This document shows positions 23,826-33,039 of a stretch of DNA of 64,000 nucleotides, in pieces (positions within the stretch are counted from its first letter, which is position 1; each line of letters opens with the position of its first letter). A program made the position numbers and the translations under genes. This DNA comes from Alphaproteobacteria bacterium MedPE-SWcel (GTDB taxonomy: Bacteria; Pseudomonadota; Alphaproteobacteria; Rhodobacterales; Rhodobacteraceae). The notes beneath the pieces were generated by a model. That model saw only the letters and a program-made list of their open reading frames with translations, was not told the DNA's origin and did no database searches. Location: contig MPDC01000001.1 of NCBI GenBank assembly GCA_001874255.1, positions 247,168-311,167 on the forward strand. The letters are read 5' to 3'.

Positions 23826-25217
23826 TCAGGAGCGCGACAGCGCGTCCAGCACCCGGGCCCAGGAGCGGATCCCCTTGTGAAAGCTCTCCAGGTCGTATTT
23901 CTCGTTTGGCGAGTGGATTGCATCATCCTCGTTGGCAAAGCCGATCAACATCGCATCCATGCCGAGGATCGACTTGAAATAACCGGCCACCGGGATCGAT
24001 CCGCCCATGCCGGAGAACACTGCCTCGCGCCCCCATTCCTGCGAGAGCGCGCCTCGGGCGGCCTCGAATTCGGGCCGGGTGGTGTCAATGACATAGGCCG
24101 GAGAGCCTTCGAGATCGAGATCCCATTTGACGGTGCAATCCTGCGGCAGGCGGTCTTCGACATGGGTGCGGATCTTCTCGCGCAGCGCATCGGGGTCCAT
24201 CTCCCCCACCAGCCGACAGGTGATCTTGCAATGGGCCTCGGAGGGGATCACCGTTTTGGTGCCCGCGCCCTGATAGCCGCCCCACAGCCCGTTCACCTCC
24301 AGCGTCGGGCGCGCCCATTGCTGCTCCAGCACCGAATAGGCCTTCTCGCCATGGGCAACCGTACAGCCTGCGTTGGACAGGTAATCGGTCTCGTCAAAGC
24401 CGCAGCCCTGCCATTGGCGCAGGATGTCGGCGGGCACCTCGTGGACTCCCTCGTAAAACCCTTCGACTGCGACGGCGCCGGTTTCAGGGTCATGAAACGA
24501 GGCGATGATCTTGGAGATTTCACGCAGCGGGTTGAGGCCCGGACCGCCGTAATGGCCGGAGTGCAGGTCGATCCTGGGGCCGATCAGGGTAAATTCGTCC
24601 TTCATCATTCCGCGCAGCTGCGAGGCAACAGAGGGCACGCCACGTGCCACCATCGAAGTGTCGCAGATCAGCGCGATATCCGCCGACAGCTCGTCCTTGG
24701 CGGCTTCGAGGAAGGGGATCAGCGAGGGCGAGCCGCTCTCCTCTTCGCCTTCAAAGAAAAAGGTGATGCGGCAGGGCAGGGTGCCATGCACGGCCTTCCA
24801 GGCGCGGCAGGCCTCGACAAAGGTCATCAGCTGCCCCTTGTCATCCGAGGCGCCCCGGCCCCGGATCACGGTGCCATTCGGCGTCTCTTCCAGCTGCGGC
24901 TCAAACGGTGGCGTGTTCCAGAGGTTGAGCGGATCGACCGGCTGGACATCATAATGGCCGTAAAACAACAGGTGCGGCGCATCGGTGTTTTCCTCGCCGA
25001 CATGGCCCACGACCATCGGGTGCCCAGGGGTCACACGTTTTTCGGCCGTGATGCCGATGGCGTTCAGATCCTTGACCAGCCAATCGGCGGCGGCGTCGCA
25101 ATCCGCCTTGAACGCCGGATCGGTAGAGACGGACGGGATGCGCAACAGCTCCAGCAACCGGTCGGTCGCGGCAGACAGATCTGAATCAATTTTATCAAGA
25201 ACGGAAGTGAGGGACAT
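23826..25217 (-). CDS. M20 family dipeptidase / metallopeptidase
   Basis: The protein has 463 residues; AGGAGATCC precedes the ATG at 25217. Metal-site motifs of the M20 (ArgE/DapE/carnosinase-like) family are in order: LLFYGHYDVQP (metal His and Asp), GASDDKGQL (bridging Asp), FFEGEEESGSPS (catalytic Glu and metal Glu), LICDTSM (metal Asp) and a C-terminal GGSIPV..F active-site loop. The inserted dimerisation lid lies around residues 200-360. A cytosolic dipeptidase with two zinc ions is expected. It is a single gene, convergent with the tRNA region. Confidence 0.9.
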   Translation of the reverse strand: MSLTSVLDKIDSDLSAATDRLLELLRIPSVSTDPAFKADCDAAADWLVKDLNAIGITAEKRVTPGHPMVVGHVGEENTDAPHLLFYGHYDVQPVDPLNLWNTPPFEPQLEETPNGTVIRGRGASDDKGQLMTFVEACRAWKAVHGTLPCRITFFFEGEEESGSPSLIPFLEAAKDELSADIALICDTSMVARGVPSVASQLRGMMKDEFTLIGPRIDLHSGHYGGPGLNPLREISKIIASFHDPETGAVAVEGFYEGVHEVPADILRQWQGCGFDETDYLSNAGCTVAHGEKAYSVLEQQWARPTLEVNGLWGGYQGAGTKTVIPSEAHCKITCRLVGEMDPDALREKIRTHVEDRLPQDCTVKWDLDLEGSPAYVIDTTRPEFEAARGALSQEWGREAVFSGMGGSIPVAGYFKSILGMDAMLIGFANEDDAIHSPNEKYDLESFHKGIRSWARVLDALSRS

Positions 25218-25469
25218 CTGGATCTCCTGAAGGGGCAGTCCGTGGGGGGCGTTCCCGGGGCATTCGGTCCGCTGGAAACGCGCAAACGGGTCTCGGGCAA
25301 AAACCTAGCAGCGCATCTGCGGAAGGGCCAGATATCTGATTGTACCAAAACAGTTCTCTTGCGGAGGGATCTGAGTCAGAGCCCCTCCGGCGTTCAGCCC
25401 GGGGGCGGGGATGCGACGTTTTGCACAGACCCGAGGGGGCGGATGTCGGGATCGTGTGCTTGCCTGAGA

Positions 25470-25486
25470 ATAAGAATGGTTCTAAA
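25470..25486 (-). promoter_or_regulatory. Candidate Irr box (iron control element)
   Basis: Read on the minus strand the site is TTTAGAACCATTCTTAT, matching 15 of 17 positions of the TTTAGAAC-NN-TTCTAAA iron control element bound by the haem-responsive regulator Irr in alphaproteobacteria. It lies about 205 bases before the hemA start and 18 bases before the FNR box. Control of haem synthesis by Irr is established in related organisms; here it is inferred. Confidence 0.62.
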
Positions 25487-25504
25487 ACCTATCGAAAGAT
25501 ATAT

Positions 25505-25518
25505 TTGACCTGTATCAA
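25505..25518 (+). promoter_or_regulatory. FNR/FnrL box upstream of hemA
   Basis: TTGAC-CTGT-ATCAA matches the FNR consensus TTGAT-N4-ATCAA at 9 of 10 positions. FnrL control of hemA under low oxygen is known in Rhodobacter, so the match is biologically consistent. Confidence 0.75.
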
Positions 25519-25690
25519 GGAGACTGGAGCGGCGGCGCTCTATTCGGGGATGCAGGTTCGGCTCGCAAGTCGGTTCCAGCGGATGTGTCCAGGCGGACAG
25601 GGTGTCCGCGGCAAGGGGCAGGCGGGCGCGCGATGACAGAAGAACGTGTGGTCTTTCGGGGGCGCGCAAATCACAGCCATGGAGATGACG

Positions 25691-26914
25691 GTGGACTATA
25701 CCGCACAACTCGACGCAGCGATTGAACGCCTTCATGACGAAGGCCGCTACCGGACGTTTATCGATATCGAACGCAAGCGCGGTCAATTTCCCCATGCGGT
25801 CTGGACCCGTCCGGATGGCAGCGAACAGGATATCACCGTCTGGTGTGGCAATGACTACCTCGGCATGGGCCAGAACCCGGCCGTGCTGAAAGCAATGCGC
25901 GAAGCGATTGACGCCACGGGCGCAGGCTCCGGCGGCACCCGCAATATTTCCGGCACGACCGTCTACCACAAGGAGCTGGAGGCCGAACTCGCCGACCTCC
26001 ACGGCAAGGAAGCGGCGCTGCTGTTCACCTCCGCCTACATTGCCAATGATGCCACCCTGTCGACCCTGCCCAAATTGCTGCCGGGGCTGATCATCTATTC
26101 CGATGCGTTGAACCATGCCTCCATGATCGAAGGCGTGCGTCGCAATGGTGGGGCCAAACGGATCTTTCGCCACAATGACATGGTGCATCTGCGCGAACTT
26201 CTCGAAGCCGACGATCCAGAGGCGCCCAAGCTGATCGCCTTTGAGAGTGTCTATTCGATGGATGGCGATTTTGGCCCCATCAAAGAGATCTGCGACCTGG
26301 CGGATGAATTCAATGCGCTGACCTATATCGACGAGGTGCACGCCGTCGGCATGTATGGTCCCCGCGGCGGCGGCGTCACCGAACGGGACGACCTCGCCCA
26401 TCGGATCGACATTATAAATGGCACCCTGGCCAAGGCCTATGGCGTCATGGGCGGCTATATCGCGGCCTCGGAACGAATGTGTGACGCGATCCGCTCCTAC
26501 GCGCCGGGGTTCATCTTCACCACATCGCTTGCGCCCGCCGTGGCCGCCGGTGCGGCTGCATCCGTGCGCTATCTGAAAACCGCACCGGAGCTGCGTGAAC
26601 AACATATGGAGCAGGCACGTCTCCTGAAAATGCGCCTGAAGATGCTTGGCCTGCCGATCATCGATCACGGCAGCCATATCGTGCCGGTGATTGTCGGCAA
26701 TCCGGTGCATACGCAGAAACTGTCTGACATGTTGCTGTCCGAGCATGGCATTTACGTGCAGCCCATTAACTTTCCGACGGTGCCCCGGGGCACGGAGCGG
26801 CTGCGGTTCACCCCTTCGCCGGTGCACGGGCCGGTTGAAATGGATCAACTGGTGCGGGCAATGGATAATCTATGGTCGCATTGTGCGCTAAATCGCGCTG
26901 AATTGGCCGGCTGA
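25691..26914 (+). CDS. hemA: 5-aminolevulinate synthase
   Basis: This is a PLP enzyme condensing glycine and succinyl-CoA, the first step of haem synthesis in alphaproteobacteria. I choose GTG at 25691: GGAG lies six bases upstream, the N-terminus then reads (M)[17 protein letters not shown] as in Rhodobacter HemA, the length becomes 407 residues, and the PLP lysine (GTLAKAYG) becomes Lys248, as in the characterised R. capsulatus enzyme. In-frame ATG codons at 25679 and 25685 sit on top of that ribosome site. The glycine-rich [13 protein letters not shown] and the [13 protein letters not shown] and [11 protein letters not shown] motifs are intact. Upstream Irr and FNR boxes suggest joint iron/haem and oxygen control. 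Confidence 0.95.
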   Translation: MDYTAQLDAAIERLHDEGRYRTFIDIERKRGQFPHAVWTRPDGSEQDITVWCGNDYLGMGQNPAVLKAMREAIDATGAGSGGTRNISGTTVYHKELEAELADLHGKEAALLFTSAYIANDATLSTLPKLLPGLIIYSDALNHASMIEGVRRNGGAKRIFRHNDMVHLRELLEADDPEAPKLIAFESVYSMDGDFGPIKEICDLADEFNALTYIDEVHAVGMYGPRGGGVTERDDLAHRIDIINGTLAKAYGVMGGYIAASERMCDAIRSYAPGFIFTTSLAPAVAAGAAASVRYLKTAPELREQHMEQARLLKMRLKMLGLPIIDHGSHIVPVIVGNPVHTQKLSDMLLSEHGIYVQPINFPTVPRGTERLRFTPSPVHGPVEMDQLVRAMDNLWSHCALNRAELAG

Positions 26915-27043
26915 GCCACTGGTAACTGTTCTGTAAACGGAAGTGTGTTATCGTTTCATCAATTAAACCGCCGTGACGAATCGAGAATCAGGTCGCGATG
27001 TGGTTAATGTCGCAAAACGGCAGGTACTGATGGGACAGCAGGC

Positions 27044-28267
27044 ATGATCGGGCGCCTTACACAGCGCACACTGAAGAGTCGTGAAGAGAAGTCGAAACCT
27101 CGCAGTTTTGACGATTTTGAACTGCGTCTTGGTGACCAGATGCGCGGTGAACGCGCCACGATGGGCAAATCGCTTCTTGATGTTCAACGCGAGCTGCGCA
27201 TCAAGGCTTCTTACATCGCGGCCATTGAAAATTGCGACCCGACCGTGTTTGACACGCCCGGCTTTATTGCCGGATATGTGCGATCCTACGCCCGATACCT
27301 GAACATGGATGCCGAAACGGCCTTTGACGCCTTCTGCGCCGAGAGCGGATTTTCCGTTGCCCATGGCATGTCCTCCGAGGCCTCCGTGCGCAAACCGAGG
27401 GATCTGCGCGCCGCAACCGGCAAAGGGCTGGGCAGCGACGCTTTCATCAATTCCGCCACGCCTTTTGTGCCGGTCTCCGATGGGTTCTGGACCCAGATCG
27501 AACCGCGCGCCATCGGCTCGCTGCTGGTCCTCTGCGCGGTGATCGGTGGTTTGGGATATGGCGGCTGGATGGTCCTGCGCGAAATTCAGCAAGTGACCTT
27601 TGCCCCGGTTGAGCAGACCCCCGAGGTGCTGGCCGAACTGGACCCGCTGACCTCGGCGACACTGTCCACCGCGACGCTGGCGTCCGGCAGTCACGCCGAA
27701 GATCCCGCCGTCGAAGCCTTGGACCGCCTGTATCGTCCTCAGGCGCTGGAGGTGCCGGTGCTGGTGGCCCGGGACGCGCCGATCTCGACGCTCGATCCAC
27801 GCGCCCTTGGGAATTTCGCGGGCCTTGATCAACCAGGTGTTGAGCTCGCCGATGCCACCGTTCCGGCCCAGGAAACCCCGGACCTGCTGGTGCCGCAGGT
27901 TCTGGAACCGGTGAACCCGATGGTCGAAATGCTGGCGGTGCGCCCCTCCTGGGTTCAGGTCAAGGCAGCAGACGGTTCCGTCATCTTCGAAGCCATCATG
28001 GAGCCGGGTCAGACCTTCGAGGTGCCGCTGACCGAGGATGCGCCCCGCCTGCGCACCGGCGAAAGCAGCGCAATCTATTTCGCCGTGAACGGCGCGCACT
28101 ACGGCCCGGTTGGCGCCCGCGGGCAGGTCACCAAGAATATCGAACTGTCGCCGGATGCCCTCAGCACGCGATTCCAGCTCGCCGATCTCGATGCCGAGCA
28201 AAACGAGGCGCTGGCGACCATGGTAGCACAGCTGCGCGCGGTCGATCCCACCCCACCGACGGAGTGA
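27044..28267 (+). CDS. RodZ-like helix-turn-helix membrane protein (DUF4115)
   Basis: The protein has 407 residues. The N-terminal cytoplasmic HTH spans about residues 28-95: [20 protein letters not shown], then [12 protein letters not shown] and [21 protein letters not shown] single TM lies near 155-180 ([21 protein letters not shown]), then a Pro/Ala-rich periplasmic linker of about 120 residues, and a C-terminal beta-rich DUF4115 domain ([20 protein letters not shown] onwards). This is the RodZ architecture, which links MreB to the cell-wall elongation machinery. Its position just before ispG is typical of Rhodobacteraceae. Confidence 0.83.
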   Translation: MIGRLTQRTLKSREEKSKPRSFDDFELRLGDQMRGERATMGKSLLDVQRELRIKASYIAAIENCDPTVFDTPGFIAGYVRSYARYLNMDAETAFDAFCAESGFSVAHGMSSEASVRKPRDLRAATGKGLGSDAFINSATPFVPVSDGFWTQIEPRAIGSLLVLCAVIGGLGYGGWMVLREIQQVTFAPVEQTPEVLAELDPLTSATLSTATLASGSHAEDPAVEALDRLYRPQALEVPVLVARDAPISTLDPRALGNFAGLDQPGVELADATVPAQETPDLLVPQVLEPVNPMVEMLAVRPSWVQVKAADGSVIFEAIMEPGQTFEVPLTEDAPRLRTGESSAIYFAVNGAHYGPVGARGQVTKNIELSPDALSTRFQLADLDAEQNEALATMVAQLRAVDPTPPTE

Positions 28268-28415
28268 TCCGTCTGTAACGGGGGGACGCTGCGCAAAGGC
28301 GCGCGAAAATGCCGGTTTTTCCCCCTCTCTTTTCCCAACGCCCCGGACAGCCATTGCAGGCCCCGGGGCGTCGGCCTATCTATGGCCCAAGCGACACAGG
28401 CAGGACGAGGCAACT

Positions 28416-29558
28416 ATGTCCCTGAATCACATCCGCCCATGGCGGACAATCGAACGCCGCAAAAGCCGTCAGATTTTCGTCGGAAATGTGCCTGTGGGAG
28501 GCGATGCGCCGATCTCGGTGCAGACCATGACAAACACGCTGACGACCGACGTCAAGGCGACCGTTGCGCAGATCCAGGCCGCAGCCGAGGCGGGCGCCGA
28601 TATCGTGCGGGTCTCGGTGCCCGACGAGGCCTCTGCCCGGGCGCTCAAGGAGATCGTGCGCGAAAGCCCGGTTCCGATCGTGGCCGACATCCATTTCCAC
28701 TACAAACGCGGCATCGAAGCCGCCGAGGCGGGCGCGGCCTGCCTGCGGATCAACCCCGGCAATATCGGCGATGAAAAACGGGTCGGCGAAGTCATCCGCG
28801 CCGCGCGCGATCACAACTGTTCCATTCGGATCGGTGTCAATGCCGGCAGTCTGGAAAAGCACCTTCTGGACAAATATGGCGAGCCCTGTCCCGATGCGAT
28901 GGTGGAATCCGGTCTGGACCACATCCGGATCTTGCAGGACCACGACTTTCACAACTTCAAAATCTCGGTAAAGGCGTCTGACGTCTTCATGTCGGCGGCC
29001 GCCTACCAGCTTCTGGCCGAGGCCACCGACGCGCCGATCCACCTCGGTATCACCGAAGCTGGCGGCCTCACATCCGGCACAATCAAATCCGCCATCGGTC
29101 TGGGGCAGCTTCTGTGGATGGGGATCGGTGACACACTGCGCGTCAGCCTGTCCGCAGACCCGGTCGAAGAGGTCAAGGTCGGATTTGAAATTCTGAAATC
29201 CCTCGGCCTGCGCCATCGCGGCGTGAACATTATTTCCTGCCCGTCCTGCGCGCGGCAGGGCTTTGACGTGATCAAGACCGTCGAGGCGCTGGAGCAACGG
29301 CTCGAACACATCAAGACCCCGATGAGCCTCTCCATCATCGGCTGTGTAGTGAACGGCCCCGGCGAGGCTCTGATGACCGATGTCGGCTTCACTGGCGGGG
29401 GTGCGGGCGCGGGCATGGTCTATCTGGCGGGCAAGGCCAGCCACAAGATGTCCAATGACCAGATGATCGAACATATCGTCGGCGAGGTGGAGAAAAAAGC
29501 CGCCGCGCTGGAGCAGCAGGCGGATCAGGCGGCCGCAGATGTGGCGGCGGCCGAATAG
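28416..29558 (+). CDS. ispG: 4-hydroxy-3-methylbut-2-en-1-yl diphosphate synthase (flavodoxin/ferredoxin type)
   Basis: This 380-residue MEP-pathway enzyme converts the cyclic diphosphate intermediate to HMBPP. The [4Fe-4S] ligands are visible as Cys275 and Cys278 in SCPSCARQG and Cys310 in [10 protein letters not shown], with the fourth ligand a Glu downstream, matching the E. coli-type two-domain protein. The TIM-barrel N-terminus has [10 protein letters not shown] and the domain linker is complete. The C-terminus carries an Ala/Gln-rich extension ([15 protein letters not shown]). A GC-rich hairpin (28338-28371) precedes the gene, in the gap after the RodZ-like gene. Confidence 0.96.
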   Translation: MSLNHIRPWRTIERRKSRQIFVGNVPVGGDAPISVQTMTNTLTTDVKATVAQIQAAAEAGADIVRVSVPDEASARALKEIVRESPVPIVADIHFHYKRGIEAAEAGAACLRINPGNIGDEKRVGEVIRAARDHNCSIRIGVNAGSLEKHLLDKYGEPCPDAMVESGLDHIRILQDHDFHNFKISVKASDVFMSAAAYQLLAEATDAPIHLGITEAGGLTSGTIKSAIGLGQLLWMGIGDTLRVSLSADPVEEVKVGFEILKSLGLRHRGVNIISCPSCARQGFDVIKTVEALEQRLEHIKTPMSLSIIGCVVNGPGEALMTDVGFTGGGAGAGMVYLAGKASHKMSNDQMIEHIVGEVEKKAAALEQQADQAAADVAAAE

Positions 29559-29596
29559 CGCCCGCTCTTTCATCTTTTCAAAAATACCTCGGGGGT

Positions 29597-29616
29597 GTGG
29601 GGGCAGCAGCCCCCAC
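29597..29616. terminator. Bidirectional hairpin between ispG and the DsbA-like gene
   Basis: GTGGGGGC (29597-29604) pairs with GCCCCCAC (29609-29616) around AGCA, between two convergent genes. The adjacent TTTTCAAAAATACCTCGG to the left resembles a motif I associate with intergenic terminator-like elements in this bacterial family; that recollection should be checked. No direct U-run follows. Confidence 0.5.
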
Positions 29617-29634
29617 CGCCATGGCGCCGATCAA

Positions 29635-30399
29635 TCAGCTGCGCGCAGCACGGATCTCCTCGATCATGATCTGTATCTGATCGGCCGGCAGATAGCCGCG
29701 CAGCATCTCTTCCTCCAGCACAAAGGTCGGCGTGCCCGAGATCGACAATTGCTGCGCCAGCGCCCGGGTCCGTTGCAGCTGCTCGGTCACCTCGGGGTCA
29801 TCCATACGCGCCAGGATCGCCTCCGCATCCAGCGACAGCCCTTCAGCCATCCGCCGCAGCGCCACCTCGTTCGGCTCAGCGGTGAAGGCGATCAATGTGT
29901 CGTGGACCTGCTTGTAGGCCGCGTCACCCGCTTCCAGCCGCGTGGCAATGGCAAAGCGGGACGTCAGCACAGAGGCCTCGCCCAGGATCGGGAATTCCTT
30001 GACCACCAGGCGCAGATTGCTGTCGCTGGCCAAAAGCGCTTCGATTTCCGGTGCCGCCCGGCGGCAATAGCCGCAGCGATAATCCATGAATTCAACCAGC
30101 GTGATGTCCCCCTCGGGGTTGCCACCGATCCAGGAATAGCCGTCGTTCTGCAATTCCGAAAGGCTCGCCGCGACCAGCGCCGTGTCGCGCGCGGCTTCGG
30201 CGCTGACTTGCTGTTGCTCCAGCACATCGACGGCCTCGAGGATGACCTCCGGGTTCTCAAGAAGATAGCTGCGCACGGCGGCACCAAAGGCCTCCCGATC
30301 CGCAGCAGACATGGTGGTCAGATCAAACGCCCGCACAGCAGGGGCCGAGAGCGAGAGAGCGCAGGCCGCAATGGCGGCCATGCGGGTCAGGGCAATCAT
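29635..30399 (-). CDS. DsbA-family periplasmic thiol-disulfide oxidoreductase
   Basis: The protein has 254 residues. A signal peptide (MIALTRMAAIAACALSLSAP AVRA) leads into a helical N-terminal region (about 25-85) and a thioredoxin-like domain with active-site CGYC in DYRCGYCRRAAPEIEA. A cis-Pro loop follows in SGTPTFVLEEEML. The layout matches Com1/DsbD-gamma-like DsbA proteins of alphaproteobacteria. Its ATG overlaps the stop of the M48 protease gene by 4 bases, so the two form one transcript. Disulfide formation or isomerisation in the periplasm is expected. Confidence 0.88.
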   Translation of the reverse strand: MIALTRMAAIAACALSLSAPAVRAFDLTTMSAADREAFGAAVRSYLLENPEVILEAVDVLEQQQVSAEAARDTALVAASLSELQNDGYSWIGGNPEGDITLVEFMDYRCGYCRRAAPEIEALLASDSNLRLVVKEFPILGEASVLTSRFAIATRLEAGDAAYKQVHDTLIAFTAEPNEVALRRMAEGLSLDAEAILARMDDPEVTEQLQRTRALAQQLSISGTPTFVLEEEMLRGYLPADQIQIMIEEIRAARS

Positions 30400-31871
30400 T
30401 TCTTTTTCCTTTTCTCATCGTGTTCAAAAGCGATCAGCACGTCTTGTGCCCGCCGCCAGGGGGGGGACCCATTCGGCAGCAGGGCCGTCGCGCGCCGCGC
30501 ATGGGGGCCTGCATCGCTCAGCCGACCCTGTAGCGCATAGCGCTCTGCCGTGACCAGTGCTGCCATACCGGATTGTTTGGTCTGCGCATAGGCCAGAGAC
30601 ATGTCGCGCAACAATGTCGCATTGCGAAAGTCCAGATCGCGGGCTTTTTCCAGGGTGACCAGCGCGGCGCCCGGTCGCCCGGCCGCCAATTGCGCCCGTC
30701 CCAGACCGGCGAGGATCAGCGGCTCACTCGGGGCCAGCGCAGCCGCCCGGCCAAAGGCCGCCTCGGCTTCTGACCAGCGCCGGTTCTCATGGAGGATCTG
30801 CCCCCAGAGGTCGTGATAAAACGCATCCTGCGGCCGCGCACGCAGCAGCGCCTGCATCTCCTCGCGGGCCCGGGCAAGATCGTTCTGACGATGGTGGGCA
30901 ACGGCGGCGCGCATGTGTTTCACATCGGAATACCGCTCGGAGACCAGCCGCCGCTTCGACCATCTGGGCGCGCGGGTGAAGGCCGACAGCTTGCCCTTGA
31001 CCCGGGCCAGCCAATAGGCCGCGTCCGGATTGGTCTCAGGGCTGGCCTCGGGACCGGTATCAGGGCCAGGGCCGACACTTGCCACATAGGCCTCTGCGGC
31101 GCGGATCCGGTCCCGGGTCAGCGGATGCGATCGCATATAGGGATCCTGATGGCGGGAACTCAGCACCTCCTGCCCGGCAAAGATCCGGTGCAGGGCGATC
31201 ATGCCCTCGGGGTTGATCCCCGCACGGGTCAGGAATGCCAGCGCCGAGCGGTCCGCCGAGGCCTCTTCGGCGCGGGTGTGGGACAGGAAGCTGCGCAGCG
31301 CCGAGGATTGCGTGCCAATGGCAATCCCGACGGCCGCCTCGCCACCGCCGGCCGCTGCCGCCAGCAAGGCCAGCGCCGTCCCGAACCCCGCCGCGGTACT
31401 TGCGGAGCGGGCATTCTGGCCCCGTCGTCCGATATGCCCATTGGCGATATGGGCCGCTTCATGGGCCAGAACCGCCTGCAGCATCTCGGGGGTCTCGGCC
31501 TTTAGGATCAGGCCATAATTGACGAAAATGGCCCGTTGATCGATGACAAAGGCATTAAATCCACTGTCATCCACCACCAGAATGCGCAGGCGGCGGGGAT
31601 TAAGGCCCGCAGCCTGAAGGACAGGGCGCGCCAGTTCCGAGAGCCCGTGCTCGATGTCGGCATCCCGCAACAGCCGGATCGATTGCGCCTGGGCCGCCAG
31701 CGGTGCGAGGCTCAGCAGGCAGATCAGAAGCGCTGGTATCAGAAGCGCAGGCATCAGGCGGACAGGCATCAGGCGCGCAGACGGGCGCCGCTTTGCCGCA
31801 AGACCGCAAAGAAGCCGCCGCAGGGGCCTGCCCGGGATTGACGCCGGAGGGAATACGCGGTCAAAACTCAT
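30396..31871 (-). CDS. M48 family metalloprotease with TPR repeats (BepA-like)
   Basis: The protein has 491 residues if started at 31871. A secretion signal (ALLICLLSLAPLAAQAQS) precedes the protease domain: zinc motif LAHEAAHIANGH (HExxH) and downstream Glu in EEASADRSALAFL. A C-terminal TPR array covers about residues 330-480. This is the BepA-type organisation, an outer-membrane-protein quality-control protease of the periplasm. The start is uncertain: in-frame ATGs at 31769 and 31754 lie inside a 15-bp tandem repeat that encodes the pre-signal region, and none has a strong ribosome site. At 31871 only 22 bases would separate it from the divergent aminotransferase start. Confidence 0.82.
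   Translation of the reverse strand: MSFDRVFPPASIPGRPLRRLLCGLAAKRRPSARLMPVRLMPALLIPALLICLLSLAPLAAQAQSIRLLRDADIEHGLSELARPVLQAAGLNPRRLRILVVDDSGFNAFVIDQRAIFVNYGLILKAETPEMLQAVLAHEAAHIANGHIGRRGQNARSASTAAGFGTALALLAAAAGGGEAAVGIAIGTQSSALRSFLSHTRAEEASADRSALAFLTRAGINPEGMIALHRIFAGQEVLSSRHQDPYMRSHPLTRDRIRAAEAYVASVGPGPDTGPEASPETNPDAAYWLARVKGKLSAFTRAPRWSKRRLVSERYSDVKHMRAAVAHHRQNDLARAREEMQALLRARPQDAFYHDLWGQILHENRRWSEAEAAFGRAAALAPSEPLILAGLGRAQLAAGRPGAALVTLEKARDLDFRNATLLRDMSLAYAQTKQSGMAALVTAERYALQGRLSDAGPHARRATALLPNGSPPWRRAQDVLIAFEHDEKRKKK
31723..31782. repeat. Four 15-bp tandem units inside the protease signal-peptide region
   Basis: Units at 31723, 31738, 31753 and 31768, each starting ATCAG(A/G), are in frame with the protease gene and encode a pentapeptide repeat of the form (R/L)L(M/I)P(V/A). 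The units lengthen the hydrophobic segment or its basic flank and create alternative ATG starts. Confidence 0.8.
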
Positions 31872-31893
31872 GGCCGCACCATGGGAGATCAGC

Positions 31894-33039
31894 ATGCGAA
31901 ACTCAAGCCGCTCCAAAGTCGATCCCTTCATTGTGATGGATGTGATGGAGGCCGCCCGCCAGGCAGAGGAACAGGGACGCCATATCATTCATATGGAGGT
32001 GGGGCAGCCGTCCACCGGCGCGCCGGAACAGGCGCGGCGTGCGCTGGCCAAAGCGCTCGAGACGGAGACCATGGGCTATACCGTGGCACTGGGGCTGCCG
32101 GAATTGCGCCGCCGGATCGCCGGTCTCTATGGCGATTGGTACGATGTGGATCTGAACCCAGACCGGGTGGTGATCACGCCGGGCTCTTCGGGGGCGTTCA
32201 TCCTCGCCTTCACGGCGCTGTTTGACAGTGGCGACCGGGTCGGCATCGGCGCGCCGGGCTATCCATCCTATCGCCAGATCCTGCGGGCGCTCGGGATGCA
32301 GCCGGTGGACATTGAAACCGCGCCCGAAAACCGCCTGCAGCCGGTCGCGGCGGATATCCGGGGCCAGAACCTTGCCGGGCTGATGGTGGCCTCGCCCGCC
32401 AATCCCACCGGCACCATGCTGGACCGGCCGGCGCTCGCCGCTCTGATGGAGGCCGCCGGGGCGGAGGGCGCCAGTTTCATCTCCGACGAGATCTACCACG
32501 GGCTGGAATACGAGGCCAAGGCCGTGACCGCACTGGAGATCTCGGACGAGGCCTATGTGATCAATTCCTTCTCGAAGTATTTCTCCATGACCGGCTGGCG
32601 CGTCGGCTGGATGGTGGTGCCCGAGGATCACATCCGCACGGTGGAGCGCATTGCGCAGAACATGTTCATCTGCGCGCCCCATGCCAGTCAGGTCGCAGCC
32701 CTTGCGGCGATGGGCTGCGACGCCGAATTGCAGGCCAACCTCGCGGTCTATGCCCGCAATCGTCAGCTGATGCTGGACGGTCTGCCCAAGGCGGGATTTA
32801 CGAATATCGCGCCGCCGGACGGGGCGTTCTATGTCTATGCGGATGTGGCGGATCTGACCTCGGACAGCCGCGCCTTCGCCGCCGAGATCCTCGACCGCGC
32901 CGGGGTGGCCGTCACTCCGGGGCTGGATTTTGACCCGGTGCGCGGCGCCACCACATTGCGGTTTTCCTATGCCCGGTCGACGGCGGATATCAAAGAGGGG
33001 CTGGCCCGGTTGCAAAGCTTCATGGAGGCGCGCGGATGA
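31894..33039 (+). CDS. PLP-dependent class I/II aminotransferase
   Basis: The protein has 381 residues from MRNSSRSKVDPFIVMDVMEA; GGGAG lies seven bases upstream. Fold-type I aminotransferase features are visible: VITPGSSGAFILAF (phosphate loop), SPANPTGTM (Asn of the substrate site), SDEIYHGLEY (Asp/Tyr pair to PLP) and the Schiff-base Lys in NSFSKYFSMTGWRVGW. The C-terminal Arg in LRFSYARS fits binding of the substrate carboxylate. The amino donor is unknown. Its stop overlaps the amidase ATG by 4 bases, so the two are co-transcribed. Confidence 0.87.
   Translation: MRNSSRSKVDPFIVMDVMEAARQAEEQGRHIIHMEVGQPSTGAPEQARRALAKALETETMGYTVALGLPELRRRIAGLYGDWYDVDLNPDRVVITPGSSGAFILAFTALFDSGDRVGIGAPGYPSYRQILRALGMQPVDIETAPENRLQPVAADIRGQNLAGLMVASPANPTGTMLDRPALAALMEAAGAEGASFISDEIYHGLEYEAKAVTALEISDEAYVINSFSKYFSMTGWRVGWMVVPEDHIRTVERIAQNMFICAPHASQVAALAAMGCDAELQANLAVYARNRQLMLDGLPKAGFTNIAPPDGAFYVYADVADLTSDSRAFAAEILDRAGVAVTPGLDFDPVRGATTLRFSYARSTADIKEGLARLQSFMEARG

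Larger units (their letters stand above)
25218..25690. other. hemA upstream region
   Basis: This is a 473-base divergent region between the M20 gene and hemA. It holds two regulatory candidates (Irr box, FNR box) listed separately. A short frame starting at 25646 overlaps hemA in frame but is not needed if GTG 25691 is the start. No other gene is visible. Confidence 0.6.
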
